Below are positions 25,360 to 35,079 of a stretch of 64,000 bases of DNA, in pieces. The stretch is from Paraburkholderia dinghuensis (lineage in GTDB: Bacteria; Pseudomonadota; Gammaproteobacteria; Burkholderiales; Burkholderiaceae): positions 29,286 to 93,285 of the forward strand of contig NZ_RQIS01000018.1 of assembly GCF_003837865.1 (NCBI RefSeq), in the 5' to 3' direction. Position numbers and translations under genes: made by a program. The notes beneath the pieces were generated by a model. The model saw only the letters and a list, made by a program, of their open reading frames with translations, was not told the DNA's origin and searched no databases. The stretch's first letter is position 1. Each line of letters starts with the position of its first letter.

Positions 25360-26325
25360 ATGGCGCATTTCGACGTATTCAACGGCGACGCGGACGGCCT
25401 CTGCGCGCTGCATCAACTGCGGCTGGCAAGGCCGCGTGAGGCCACGCTGATCACGGGCGTCAAGCGGGATACCGAACTCATCGCGCGCGTTCCCGCGAGT
25501 CAAGGCGATTCTCTGACAGTGCTCGACATCTCGTTCGACTCCAATCGCGACGCGCTCACGAGGCTGCTCAAAAAGGACATCCAGATCGAGTATTTCGACC
25601 ATCACTACGCGGGTGATCTGCCGCAGACCACGAACCTGGTTGCGCATATCGATACAACTGCGGAGGTCTGCACGAGCGTACTGGTCGACCGGCATCTGGG
25701 CGGCCGTTACCGCACGTGGGCGATCACGGCAGCGTGGGGCGACAACCTCGGCGCGACGGCGCACTCGCTCGCGACGCAGGCCGGACTCACCCAGGCGCAG
25801 GAGGATCAGTTGCGCGCACTGGGCGAGTCGATCAACTACAACGCCTACGGCGACGACATCGCCGATCTCATGATCGCGCCGCACGCGCTCTATGAGCGGC
25901 TCAAGCCCTACGCCGATCCGTTCGACTTCATCGCGGCAGAGCCCATCGTCCAGCGTCTGGCTGAATGCCGCGAGGACGATCTCAGGCTCGCGAAGACGAT
26001 TACCCCGCTGATCGCACTGCAATATGGCAGCGTTTTCGTGCTGCCCGACGAACCATGGACACGTCGTGTGCGCGGCCTGTTCGGCAACGTGCTGGCGAAC
26101 GAGGAGCCCACGCGCGCGCACGCCGTGCTGACCACGAACCCGGACGGCAGCTATGCCGTGAGCGTGCGGGCACCGCTCGCGAGCCCGCGTGGCGCGGACG
26201 AGCTATGCCGTGGATTCCCGGGCGGCAACGGCCGCGTGGGCGCGGCGGGGATCAACTGTCTCGCGCACGACCGGATCGACACCTTCGTGACGGCGTTCGC
26301 GCGCGTGTTCGGACGCCGGCGCTAA
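25360..26325 (+). CDS. DHH-superfamily phosphoesterase
   Basis: The 321-residue protein begins directly with the DHH motif I (FDVFNGDADGLCALHQL). It continues with LTVLDISFDSN (motif II Asp) and IEYFDHHYAGD (the DHH motif itself). A late glycine-rich GFPGGNGRVGAAGI resembles the DHHA1 GGG-type substrate loop. Family enzymes hydrolyse nanoRNA, cyclic dinucleotide products or phosphodiesters with manganese. The protein is shorter than RecJ and closer in size to NrnA-like enzymes. It is convergent with phosphoketolase and divergent from the kinase fusion. Confidence 0.88.
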   Translation: MAHFDVFNGDADGLCALHQLRLARPREATLITGVKRDTELIARVPASQGDSLTVLDISFDSNRDALTRLLKKDIQIEYFDHHYAGDLPQTTNLVAHIDTTAEVCTSVLVDRHLGGRYRTWAITAAWGDNLGATAHSLATQAGLTQAQEDQLRALGESINYNAYGDDIADLMIAPHALYERLKPYADPFDFIAAEPIVQRLAECREDDLRLAKTITPLIALQYGSVFVLPDEPWTRRVRGLFGNVLANEEPTRAHAVLTTNPDGSYAVSVRAPLASPRGADELCRGFPGGNGRVGAAGINCLAHDRIDTFVTAFARVFGRRR

Positions 26326-26371
26326 GCGCCGCCGCCGCTCCCCTGCATTTCCCCGCGCATTGCCTTATCCG

Positions 26372-28780
26372 TTAGCCGTGTTCGGGCTGGGCGTCACCGC
26401 GCCCCCCAGACCAGCGCCAGTTGCGGATCTCGGGCATGTCGTCGCCGTAGGTGTCGACGTAGCGGCGGTGCTCCGCGAGTTTGTCGTGCAGCGTCTGCCG
26501 CACGTGGGCCGCGCGCTGCGAGAGCCCCTCGACGTGATCGATCACCGCCTCGCACAGGTGGTAGCGGTCGAGCCGGTTCAGCACGGTCATGTCGAACGGC
26601 GTGGTCGTCGTGCCTTCCTCGATGAAGCCGTGCACGTGGATGTTCGCGTGGTTCGCGCGCTTGTACGTGAGTTTGTGGATCAGCGTCGGATAGCTGTGAT
26701 GCGCGAAGATGACCGGGCGGTTCGTCGTGAAGAGCGAGTTGAAGTCGGCGTCGGAGAGACCGTGCGGGTGGCGGTCGGCGGGTTCGAGCGTCATCAGGTC
26801 CACCACGTTCACCACGCGTACCTTCAGGTCGGGCAGCCACGTGCGCAGCAGGTCGACGGCGGCGATCGTCTCGAGCGTCGGCACGTCGCCGGCGCAGGCC
26901 ATCACGACGTCGGGCTCGCCGCCTTCGTCGTTGCTCGCCCAGCGCCAGATGCCGATGCCGTGCGCGCAATGGCGGATGGCCGCTTCCATGTCGAGCCACT
27001 GTGCCTGAGGCTGCTTGCCCGCGACGATGATGTTGATGCGGTTCCACGTGCGCATAACGTGGTCGGTCACGACGAGCAGCGTGTTGGCGTCGGGCGGCAG
27101 GTAGACGCGCACGGTGTCGGCCTTCTTGTTCACCGCGTAATCGATGAAGCCCGGGTCCTGGTGGCTGAAGCCGTTATGGTCCTGGCGCCACACGTGTGAC
27201 GTGAGCAGATAGTTCAGCGACGGCAGCGGCCTTCGCCACGGAATCTCGCGGATCACTTTCAACCATTTCGCATGCTGGTTGAACATCGAATCGATGATGT
27301 GGATGAACGCCTCGTAGCACGACATGAAGCCGTGACGGCCCGTCAGCAGATAGCCTTCGAGCCAGCCCTGGCAGGTGTGCTCGCTGAGGATTTCCATCAC
27401 GCGGCCGTCGCGCGCGAGCTGGACGTCTTCGGGAAGCATCTGCGCGAGCCACGTGCGCGACGTCAGCTCGAACACATCGGACCAGCGGTTCGATGCCGTT
27501 TCGTCGGGGCCGAAGATGCGGAAATTGCGCGACGGCAGATTCACGCGCATCACCTCGCGCAGGAACGCGCCCATTACGCGCGTCGCCTCGGCGTTGACGA
27601 GGCCCGGCGCGGGGACGTCGACGGCGTGGCGCTCGAACGGCGGCACGCGCAATTCGCGCACACGGCCGCCGCCGTTCGAGTGCGGGTTCGCGCTCATGCG
27701 TCGCTCGCCATGCGGCGACAGCGCCGCGATCTCGGGCAGGAGCCGGCCATGGGCGTCGAACAGTTCTTCGGGGCGGTAGCTGCGCATCCAGCTTTCGAGC
27801 AGCGCCAGGTGCTCGGGATTGTCCATGTTGCCGAAAGGCACCTGGTGCGAACGCCACGATCCCTCGGTCTTGAGGCCGTCGACGGTCTTCGGTCCAGTCC
27901 AGCCTTTCGGCGTGCGCAGCACGATCATCGGCCAGCGCGGGCGCGCCGTTTCGCCTTCCTCGCGGGCGGCGCGCTGGATGCGCCGGATGTCGTCGAAAAC
28001 CTGATCGAATGCGGAGGCCATCAGCGCGTGCATGACGGCCGGATCGTCGCCTTCGACAAACACTGGCTCGTAGCCGTAGCCGCGCATCAGCGAGGCCAGT
28101 TCGTCGTCGCCGATGCGCGCAAGCACGGTCGGCCCGGCGATCTTGTAGCCGTTCAGATGCAGGATCGGCAGCACGGCCCCATCCGTCACCGGATTCAGGA
28201 ACTTGTTCGAATGCCACGCGGTGGCCAGAGGTCCGGTTTCGGCTTCACCGTCGCCGATCACACACGCCACGATCAGATCGGGATTGTCGAACGCAGCGCC
28301 ATACGCGTGCGAGAGCGCGTAACCCAGTTCGCCGCCTTCGTGGATCGAGCCCGGCGTTTGCGGCGCGACGTGACTCGGTATGCCGCCGGGAAAGCTGAAC
28401 TGCTTGAAGAGGGCCGCCATCCCTTCCTCGTCCTGCGGCACGTTGGGCCAGGTTTCGCTGTAGGTGCCCTCGAGCCAGGTGTTCGCCACGACCGCCGGGC
28501 CGCCGTGACCCGGGCCGGCGAGAAAGAGCAGCTCGAGATCGCGCTCGTTGATGATGCGGTTCAAGTGCGTATAGAGGAAGTTCAGCCCCGGGGTGGTGCC
28601 CCAGTGTCCGAGCAGGCGCGGCTTCACGTGCGCGAGCTGCAGCGGCTCGCGCAAGAGTGGATTCGCGAGCAGATAGATCTGGCCGACTGACAGGTAATTG
28701 GCCGCGCGCCACCAGGCATCCATGCGGCGCAGCAGATTTTCGGAGACGGGCGGGCGAGGGGCGGGACTGGCTTGGCTCAT
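26372..28780 (-). CDS. xfp: Xylulose-5-phosphate/fructose-6-phosphate phosphoketolase
   Basis: The 802-residue thiamine-diphosphate enzyme has the phosphoketolase signature. GHGGPAVVANTWLEGTYSE lies near residue 90, and VIGDGEAETGPLATAWHSNK, the ThDP/Mg-binding loop, near 190. It cleaves xylulose-5-P or fructose-6-P to acetyl phosphate plus an aldose phosphate, bypassing pyruvate decarboxylation. No acetate kinase or phosphotransacetylase gene is in the window. It sits divergently from the alcohol dehydrogenase and universal stress genes, the grouping seen in low-oxygen-responsive loci of Burkholderia. Confidence 0.97.
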   Translation of the reverse strand: MSQASPAPRPPVSENLLRRMDAWWRAANYLSVGQIYLLANPLLREPLQLAHVKPRLLGHWGTTPGLNFLYTHLNRIINERDLELLFLAGPGHGGPAVVANTWLEGTYSETWPNVPQDEEGMAALFKQFSFPGGIPSHVAPQTPGSIHEGGELGYALSHAYGAAFDNPDLIVACVIGDGEAETGPLATAWHSNKFLNPVTDGAVLPILHLNGYKIAGPTVLARIGDDELASLMRGYGYEPVFVEGDDPAVMHALMASAFDQVFDDIRRIQRAAREEGETARPRWPMIVLRTPKGWTGPKTVDGLKTEGSWRSHQVPFGNMDNPEHLALLESWMRSYRPEELFDAHGRLLPEIAALSPHGERRMSANPHSNGGGRVRELRVPPFERHAVDVPAPGLVNAEATRVMGAFLREVMRVNLPSRNFRIFGPDETASNRWSDVFELTSRTWLAQMLPEDVQLARDGRVMEILSEHTCQGWLEGYLLTGRHGFMSCYEAFIHIIDSMFNQHAKWLKVIREIPWRRPLPSLNYLLTSHVWRQDHNGFSHQDPGFIDYAVNKKADTVRVYLPPDANTLLVVTDHVMRTWNRINIIVAGKQPQAQWLDMEAAIRHCAHGIGIWRWASNDEGGEPDVVMACAGDVPTLETIAAVDLLRTWLPDLKVRVVNVVDLMTLEPADRHPHGLSDADFNSLFTTNRPVIFAHHSYPTLIHKLTYKRANHANIHVHGFIEEGTTTTPFDMTVLNRLDRYHLCEAVIDHVEGLSQRAAHVRQTLHDKLAEHRRYVDTYGDDMPEIRNWRWSGGRGDAQPEHG

Positions 28781-29135
28781 GCGGTGCTCCAGTTGCGCGG
28801 CAGACGGTGGACCGGCCGAGGCGGGAGTCGTGCGCGTGCCTCACGGTGACCAGGCGTCTGCGGGTTGGATATTCTTGGTGTCACGCAATGGTGCCACGAT
28901 TGACAGAGGATGTGCGCCTGCAGCAAAGGCGGCAGTGCTTGAGCAGTTCTTTCGCGAAGGTCGCGGCACCCTGTGCAAATCCCGCTCATGCGCTTCTGGA
29001 TGCGCGATGAGCTTCGCGCCCCGTGCGCCACCATGCCGCACGGGGCGCAAAGGTCGCGATGCAGGCGCCGACCGCGTAACATGCTTCGTGCGGGCGCGGC
29101 GGCACGCGTGGCGCACCATCACGAGGAGGCAGGTA
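28781..29135. other. Divergent control region between phosphoketolase and alcohol dehydrogenase
   Basis: This 355-base gap holds the promoters of both genes. I looked for TTGAT-N4-ATCAA (FNR/ANR) and TGGCAC-N5-TTGC (sigma-54) elements and found none with correct spacing. The GAGGAGG ribosome-binding site of the dehydrogenase is at the right end. Confidence 0.55.
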
Positions 29136-30122
29136 ATGCGAGCGATGCTGTTCGATGGCGCGAGCCCGCTGCTGCGCGAGGTCGAACTGCCCGACCCCGT
29201 GCCGGGCGAGGGTGAACTGCTGATCGACGTGCGGGCTTGCGGCGTGTGCCGCACCGATCTGCATGTCGTCGACGGCGACCTGAAGCATCCGAAAACGCCT
29301 GTGATTCCGGGCCACGAAATCGTCGGAACGGTTGCCGCGATCGGGCGCGGCGTGACCGGCTTCGAACCCGGCGACCGCGTGGGCGTACCGTGGCTGGGCC
29401 ACACTTGCGGCCATTGCCGGTTCTGCCTGCGCGGGCGCGAAAATCTTTGCGACACGCCCGGTTTCACCGGCTACACGATCGACGGTGGCTATGCGGAACG
29501 CACGCTCGCCGACGCCCGATACTGCTTGCACCTGCCGCGCCAGTACAGCGATGTCGAAGCGGCTCCGCTTCTGTGCGCGGGCCTGATCGGATATCGCACC
29601 CTTGCGATGGCGGGCGATGCCGAGCGCATCGGCATCTACGGTTTCGGCGCGGCGGCGCATATCGTCGCGCAGGTCGCGCGGCATCAGGGACGCACGGTCT
29701 ACGCGTTCACCCGTCCCGGCGATGTCCCCGCACAGCAGTTTGCACGGCGCCTCGGCGCGGTATGGACCGGCGGCAGCGACGAGCCGCCACCGGAGGCGCT
29801 CGACGCCGCGCTTCTCTTCGCACCGGTCGGCGCGCTCGTGCCTTTGGCGCTGCGGGCCGTGACGAAGGGTGGGACGGTCGTCTGCGGCGGCATCCACATG
29901 AGCGACATCCCTGCGTTTCCCTATGCCTGGCTGTGGGAGGAGCGGCGCATTATGTCCGTGGCGAATCTCACGCGCGAGGACGGCGCCGCGTTTATGGAGA
30001 TCGCCGCGCGTCACAAGCTGGAAATCGATACGACTGCTTATCCGCTCGCGCGCGCTAACGAGGCGCTGACCGATTTGCGCGAAGGGCGGCTCACGGGAGC
30101 GGCCGTGTTGACGATGCGTTGA
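29136..30122 (+). CDS. Zinc-dependent alcohol dehydrogenase (MDR superfamily)
   Basis: This is a 328-residue medium-chain dehydrogenase. The catalytic zinc site is C38 (GVCRTDLH) with H60 and E61 (GHEIVG). The structural zinc site is the C91/C94/C97/C105 quartet in CGHCRFCLRGRENLC. The nucleotide-binding fold (IGIYGFGAAAHIVAQVA) has GFGAAA, a variant of GxGxxG. It oxidises alcohols or reduces aldehydes with NAD(P). The start at 29136 is fixed by GAGGAGG, though the frame is open much further upstream. It shares direction and context with the universal stress gene. Confidence 0.94.
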   Translation: MRAMLFDGASPLLREVELPDPVPGEGELLIDVRACGVCRTDLHVVDGDLKHPKTPVIPGHEIVGTVAAIGRGVTGFEPGDRVGVPWLGHTCGHCRFCLRGRENLCDTPGFTGYTIDGGYAERTLADARYCLHLPRQYSDVEAAPLLCAGLIGYRTLAMAGDAERIGIYGFGAAAHIVAQVARHQGRTVYAFTRPGDVPAQQFARRLGAVWTGGSDEPPPEALDAALLFAPVGALVPLALRAVTKGGTVVCGGIHMSDIPAFPYAWLWEERRIMSVANLTREDGAAFMEIAARHKLEIDTTAYPLARANEALTDLREGRLTGAAVLTMR

Positions 30123-30347
30123 ACGTGTGCGCTGATGGCTGCGTTCGCGGTGCACCGTGGCAATGCATCGCACTGACGCCCTGGCGCATCCATACCCCAA
30201 TACAATGAAGTGGTTCTAACGGCGCGGACGGCGAGTTCAGTCCGCGCATCACGCAACGGCCGGCAGGCCGTCGCGCGCGGCCCGAGGCGGTGCGTTCACG
30301 CCCGGGCGCTTGCGCGACGCATCATGGGCGACGCCCAGGAGGTGAGA

Positions 30348-30809
30348 ATGTACAAGCAGATTCTGGTGGCGATCGATGGCAGCCAAAGTGGCCGGCGCGC
30401 ACTCGACGAAGCTGTAAAGATCGCGAAAGCAACAGGTGGCCGCGTACAGGCGCTGTACGTTGTGCAACATCCCGCGCGGCTCGTCGACGTCAGCTCGGGT
30501 TTTGCCGAGGAACAGACGCGCGAATCTCCGGCGAGCGACGTGGCCACCGCGGCGCTGCAGGAAGCGAAAGCGGTGTTCGCGCGCGAGGGCGTCACGGGCA
30601 GCATACGCGCGGCCGAGTCGAGCGGCGAGGAAATCGCCGCAGTGATCTATCGCATCGCGGCCGAAGACGATGCCGATCTCGTCGTGATGGGCACGCGGGG
30701 GCTCTCGGGGGTGAAGCGCCTGCTGCTCGGAAGCGTGGCGGAGTCGTTCCTGCGCACGGCGGACCGCCCGGTCATGCTCGTGCGCAGCGAGGAGCCAAAC
30801 GGCGCGTGA
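30348..30809 (+). CDS. Universal stress protein (UspA family)
   Basis: This 153-residue single-domain USP starts MYKQILVAIDGSQSGRRALDEA. It carries the ATP-binding G-2X-G-9X-G-S signature in MGTRGLSGVKRLLLGSVAES near residues 122-141, so it probably binds nucleotide. USP genes are induced by starvation, hypoxia and redox stress. The start follows AGGAGGTGAG. It lies about 225 bases after the alcohol dehydrogenase and before the PHB genes. Confidence 0.95.
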   Translation: MYKQILVAIDGSQSGRRALDEAVKIAKATGGRVQALYVVQHPARLVDVSSGFAEEQTRESPASDVATAALQEAKAVFAREGVTGSIRAAESSGEEIAAVIYRIAAEDDADLVVMGTRGLSGVKRLLLGSVAESFLRTADRPVMLVRSEEPNGA

Positions 30810-31243
30810 GTGCGCATGGCACTTCGTGAAGCGCTTCGTGCGCGTGCGGCCACTTTCGGAAAGCCCGTCGCAAAATTAGCGCGCGAGCAGTGCAGAAAAG
30901 CAACTCGCGCCGCTCTCATATCTCAATAAATGATCTGGATCAGCCGGCGCTCGCACATTCGCGGCGCGCCGGTCGATCTTCCTGCCTATGATGGTGACGT
31001 GATCAGGCGTCTTCGAACCTGCTGCACTCCGAACCATCGTCGATACGCAATTCCATCCGCGATGTGCAAGCCGCTGTGATCCACCTTGCATCACGCAGAT
31101 CGCGCTTCACGTCGCGCCGCTCGCGGCCCGCCCTCTGGCGTACCTGATGCGGCCCCGCAGCCCATCTGCGTTCACGTTTCACTGCCGGACTGGCGCCGTA
31201 TCCAGCGCAGTCCAGACACAGCAACCACGTGAGGGCACTGAAC
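30810..31243. other. Control region upstream of the PHB operon
   Basis: This 434-base region has no gene. At 30931-30942 TGAT-CTGG-ATCA matches the inner eight bases of the FNR/ANR consensus, but the outer bases are A and G instead of T and A. It is about 300 bases from the phasin start, far for a direct activator site. Treat it as a weak candidate. Confidence 0.4.
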
Positions 31244-31747
31244 ATGGTCACCGCATCCAATCCATCGTTCGACGCATGCCGCGTCAACGCCAGCAATGCG
31301 CTCCAGATGATGAAGCACAGTCAACAGTGGCGCGAACAGCTTCTGAAGCTGGAGCAGCATCGTCTCGAACGCGATCGGGCCGCGCTCGAAGGCGCGCTTG
31401 AGACGTTGAGCCACGCGCAAGACTGGAGTGATCTCGCGGTGGCAAGCCAGTCGGTGCTGCGCGACTACCTCAGCGAGAGTGCGGCGATCTGGCAGGAAGG
31501 CGTGGCCGCCGCGATGCAGGGCGCGGGCGCGTGGACCGATACGGCACGCGACATCGCGCAGAACTGGCAGGACTCGCTGCCGGGGTTGCAGCCGGGAGCG
31601 GCGACGGCATCGGCGCTGCCGATGCGCGAATGGATGGCGGCCTTCGAGCGCGCGGTAAGCGGGGCGAGCCCGAACGGCACGGCCGGGGCGGCGAGCGGCG
31701 CGGGCAAACATTCAGCGCACGCGCAAGGAGGCCAGCATGACCGCTAA
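31244..31747 (+). CDS. Phasin-like PHB granule-associated protein
   Basis: The 167-residue protein is predominantly helical and has no hydrophobic membrane segments. It is rich in Gln, Ala and Glu (NASNALQMMKHSQQWREQLLKLEQHRLERDRAAL), and a Gly/Ala/Ser-rich tail follows. That profile and the direct link to phaB and phaC identify it as a phasin, which coats polyhydroxyalkanoate granules. The start at 31244 follows GAGGG; a start at 31229 is possible. Its 3' end overlaps the phaB start by 11 bases, indicating translational coupling. Confidence 0.8.
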   Translation: MVTASNPSFDACRVNASNALQMMKHSQQWREQLLKLEQHRLERDRAALEGALETLSHAQDWSDLAVASQSVLRDYLSESAAIWQEGVAAAMQGAGAWTDTARDIAQNWQDSLPGLQPGAATASALPMREWMAAFERAVSGASPNGTAGAASGAGKHSAHAQGGQHDR

Positions 31748-32483
31748 GCGAATCGCGTTCGTGACAGGTGGCATGGGCGGCCTCGGTGAGGCGATCAGCC
31801 GGCGGCTTTACGACGCCGGCATGACGGTGGTGGTGTCGCGCTCGATCGGGAGCAAGCGGGCGGCTGGCTGGCTCGACGCGGAGCGCGCGGCGGGCCGTTA
31901 CTTTGAATCTTACGAAATGGACGTCGCCGACTACGACGCGTGCCACCGCACCGCCGAGCGCGTGCTTGGCGAACTCGGTCAGGTGGATGTGCTCGTGAAC
32001 AATGCGGGCATCACCTGTGACCGCTCGTTCGTAAAGATGACGAAAGTCGACTGGGACGCCGTGCTGCGCACCGACCTCGACGCGGTCTTCAACGTGACGA
32101 AGCCGTTCGTGCCCGGCATGATCGAGCGCGGGTTCGGACGGGTCGTGAACATCGGCTCGGTGAACGGTTCGCGTGGCGCGTTCGGACAGACGAATTACTC
32201 CGCCGCGAAGGCGGGGCTGCATGGTTTCACGAAAGCGCTTGCGCTCGAAGTGGCAAAGAAGGGCGTGACGGTGAACACGGTGTCGCCGGGTTATCTCGCG
32301 ACGCAGATGGTCGAGGCGGTGCCGAAGGACGTCATGGACACGCGCATCCTGCCGCAGATTCCGGTGGGCCGGCTCGGTCGTCCCGACGAGATCGCGGCGC
32401 TCGTGGCGTTCCTGTGCTCCGACGAAGCCGCGTTCATCACCGGCGCCGATATCGCCATCAACGGTGGGATGCATATGCAATGA
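31737..32483 (+). CDS. phaB: Acetoacetyl-CoA reductase
   Basis: This 248-residue SDR enzyme reduces acetoacetyl-CoA to (R)-3-hydroxybutyryl-CoA with NADPH. TGGMGGLG is the nucleotide loop and VNNAG is present. The catalytic Ser-Tyr-Lys set lies in NIGSVNGSRGAFGQTNYSAAK. MTAKRIAFVTGGMGGLGEAI and the AFGQTNYSAAKAGLHGFTKAL region are typical of PhaB. AAGGAGG precedes the ATG. It overlaps the phasin gene upstream, and its stop overlaps the phaC start (ATGA), so the three genes form one operon. No phaA thiolase is present. Confidence 0.95.
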   Translation: MTAKRIAFVTGGMGGLGEAISRRLYDAGMTVVVSRSIGSKRAAGWLDAERAAGRYFESYEMDVADYDACHRTAERVLGELGQVDVLVNNAGITCDRSFVKMTKVDWDAVLRTDLDAVFNVTKPFVPGMIERGFGRVVNIGSVNGSRGAFGQTNYSAAKAGLHGFTKALALEVAKKGVTVNTVSPGYLATQMVEAVPKDVMDTRILPQIPVGRLGRPDEIAALVAFLCSDEAAFITGADIAINGGMHMQ

Positions 32484-34348
32484 AGCCGGCGACGAAGCGT
32501 CCAACGACCAGACGCGCGAGGCCAGAAGCACGGCACGGGGATGCCGCGTTGCAGGCGTCGGGCAGGATCGACATCGTAGAAGGGACGGCGCCCGCGAAGT
32601 CGCACGCGATGGTGTCGCAGTCCGAGCCGGCCAGCGCCGTCGGCCTGCACGGCGATCCGCTCGATCTCGTTGCGCATGCGGGTGTCGCCGCGCTGACGGG
32701 GGGGCTTTCTCCCGTCTCGGCCACGCTGGCGTGTCTCGACTGGGGCATGCATCTCGCGATCTCGCCCGGCAAGTGTCTCGACCTCGGCATGCGTGCCTGG
32801 CAAGATGCGGTCAGTGCCTGGGGCGCCGCGGTTCCTGCTGCGGCGACGTCGGCGGGAGATGTACCGGACGCGCCCGCGGCCGATCCGCGCTTTGCAGCTC
32901 CGTCGTGGTCCGTACGGCCGTTCAGCGCTTATCGGGACGTTTTCCTGCGCATGCAGGCGTGGTGGCAGGACGCGACGACCGGCGTCGCGGGCGTCGAGCG
33001 CCATCATGCCGACATCGTGCGTTTCATGGCGCGCCAGTGGATCGACGCGTGCTCGCCGGGTAATTTCATTGCGACCAATCCGGTCGTGCTCGAAGCGACG
33101 TTGAAGAGCGGCGGTGCGAACTTCGTCCAGGGATGGAAGCACTGGATGGAGGACTACGCCATCGTGACGAAGTCCATGGGCGGGGCGCCTGTGCACGCCC
33201 GGCTCGCGTACCAACCCGGCAAGGATGTCGCCGTGACGCCGGGCAAGATCGTGTGGCGCAACGCGCTGTGCGAACTGCTCCAGTACGATCCGGCGACACC
33301 TGCGGTCGCGCGCGAACCCGTGTTCGTCGTGCCGTCGTGGATCATGAAGTACTACATTCTCGATCTCCAGCCGCACAACTCGCTGATCCGCTATCTGGTG
33401 GAGCAGGGCTTTACGGTGTTCGCGCTGTCCTGGCATAACCCGCAGGCATCGGCGCGCAATCTCGGCCTGAACGATTACCTGCGCGCCATGCAGGATGCGC
33501 TCGATGTCGCCCGCGCCCGATGCGGCGGCGAAGCGGCGCACGCTGTGGGGTATTGCCTCGGCGGCACACTGCTCGCGATCGCGGCTGCGGCCCTCGCGCG
33601 CGACGGCAACGCTGGCACGCTGCGCTCGATCTCGCTGATCGCCGCACAAACCGATTTCAGCGAACCGGGCGAACTCGGCATTTTCATCGACGCAAGCGAA
33701 CTGGCCGCGCTCGACGCGCTCATGTGGCGTCAGGGTTATCTCGATGGCTCGCAGATGGCCGCGACGTTCCAGTTGCTCAATGCGCGAGATCTCGTGTGGT
33801 CGAGAATGATGAGCGAGTACCTGCTCGGCCGCCGCTCGACGGCGAACGATCTGATGTCGTGGAATGCGGACACGACGCGCATGCCGTATCGCATGCACAT
33901 CGAGTATCTGAACGACCTGTTTCTCCATAACGATCTCGCCGAGGGGCGCTATTGCGTGGACGGCGAACCCGTTGCGCTCTCGGGTATCGAGCAGCCGATG
34001 TTCGTCGTCGGCACGGAGCGCGATCACGTTTCGCCGTGGCGATCGGTCTACAAGCTGCTGCTCTATACGCACAACCCGCTGACTTTCCTGCTGACGTCGG
34101 GTGGCCATAACGCGGGCATCGTATCGGAGCCCGGGCATCCGCGGCGGCACTACCGCTGCGCCATTCGTGAGCCGGGTACGGCGTATAGGGGGCCGGACGC
34201 ATTCTTCGATAGCACGCCGACCACCGAAGGATCGTGGTGGCCGTGCTTTTCGGCGTGGTTGCACGAACAGTCGAGCGGTGATGTGAGGGCGCGCGTGGTG
34301 ACTGGTGGGCTTGAAGATGCGCCTGGTGTCTACATTTTCGAACCGTGA
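32480..34348 (+). CDS. phaC: Class I poly(3-hydroxyalkanoate) synthase
   Basis: The 622-residue polymerase has a lipase-like box GYCLGG with catalytic C359. The partners D515 (VGTERDHVSPW) and H543 (TSGGHNAG) complete the Cys-Asp-His triad. It polymerises hydroxyacyl-CoA into granules. The N-terminal 65 residues are basic and unlike typical PhaC starts. The ATG overlaps the phaB stop (ATGA). Lack of phaA and phaR here suggests this is an accessory synthase of the genome, perhaps used under oxygen limitation given the neighbours. Confidence 0.96.
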   Translation: MKPATKRPTTRRARPEARHGDAALQASGRIDIVEGTAPAKSHAMVSQSEPASAVGLHGDPLDLVAHAGVAALTGGLSPVSATLACLDWGMHLAISPGKCLDLGMRAWQDAVSAWGAAVPAAATSAGDVPDAPAADPRFAAPSWSVRPFSAYRDVFLRMQAWWQDATTGVAGVERHHADIVRFMARQWIDACSPGNFIATNPVVLEATLKSGGANFVQGWKHWMEDYAIVTKSMGGAPVHARLAYQPGKDVAVTPGKIVWRNALCELLQYDPATPAVAREPVFVVPSWIMKYYILDLQPHNSLIRYLVEQGFTVFALSWHNPQASARNLGLNDYLRAMQDALDVARARCGGEAAHAVGYCLGGTLLAIAAAALARDGNAGTLRSISLIAAQTDFSEPGELGIFIDASELAALDALMWRQGYLDGSQMAATFQLLNARDLVWSRMMSEYLLGRRSTANDLMSWNADTTRMPYRMHIEYLNDLFLHNDLAEGRYCVDGEPVALSGIEQPMFVVGTERDHVSPWRSVYKLLLYTHNPLTFLLTSGGHNAGIVSEPGHPRRHYRCAIREPGTAYRGPDAFFDSTPTTEGSWWPCFSAWLHEQSSGDVRARVVTGGLEDAPGVYIFEP

Positions 34349-35079
34349 GCGGTGAGCCGTGGGACGTGTCGGCGCTGGGCTCCGGCGAAAATGACTGGTT
34401 TGCACTGCGCGTGTCAAAACCCTGAGCCTGACCGAACGGGTTTCATATTTGCACCGGAACACTCGCGATGACCGTCACGTACCTGCATGGCGGCGAAATC
34501 GAGTGTGCGCAGGAGATGCGCCAGGCCTTCGCTGTTCATGCATAGCCGACAACTGTCGAATTAGAAGGAATCCGAAGGAATTGCGGTTCGTGTTCGCAAT
34601 CAAGTAGCCCTCCAATGTGGCTATGCAATGAGAGTGCAGCGGCCATAATTTGCTGTCTTCGGATGTCGACCGTAAAAGGGAACAAATTTATCCGCGGAAG
34701 GAAGATGGGAACTCAAGTTCATACGGTGCAGGCCGGTAGGTCGATGTGCGTCACCACTTGCGGATCTCCACGCGCAACAAAGAATAGATCTGGTACCGCT
34801 GCGCCCGCCGTATGGAAGGCCGTCACCTAAAATCAATAAGGAATCCATATTTATACGAAGTGTTCTGATGGGGCCAGAGTTTCGCGGTAGATCCCGTGGG
34901 ACGACGGTTACGTGGGAGCGATCATGACGGCATGAAACCTGCGCAAGTTCACGCAGTAATACGGACGATGGGGCCGGTGAGGTGCGCGCTCGTAACATCG
35001 CGAAACACGACTGTAGCGAAAATGTACGATTCGCCCGTTATGCTGTGTAGCACCAGACGTTTTGGACAGGAGAGATTCG
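34349..35079. other. Intergenic region, about 730 bases, no convincing gene
   Basis: This stretch is lower in GC than its flanks and has no frame with recognisable protein features. A GAAGGAAT direct repeat lies near 34564-34581, and an AAACCC/GGGTTT dyad after phaC (34417-34443) could be a weak terminator. It may contain an unrecognised regulatory RNA, but nothing specific supports that. Confidence 0.5.
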
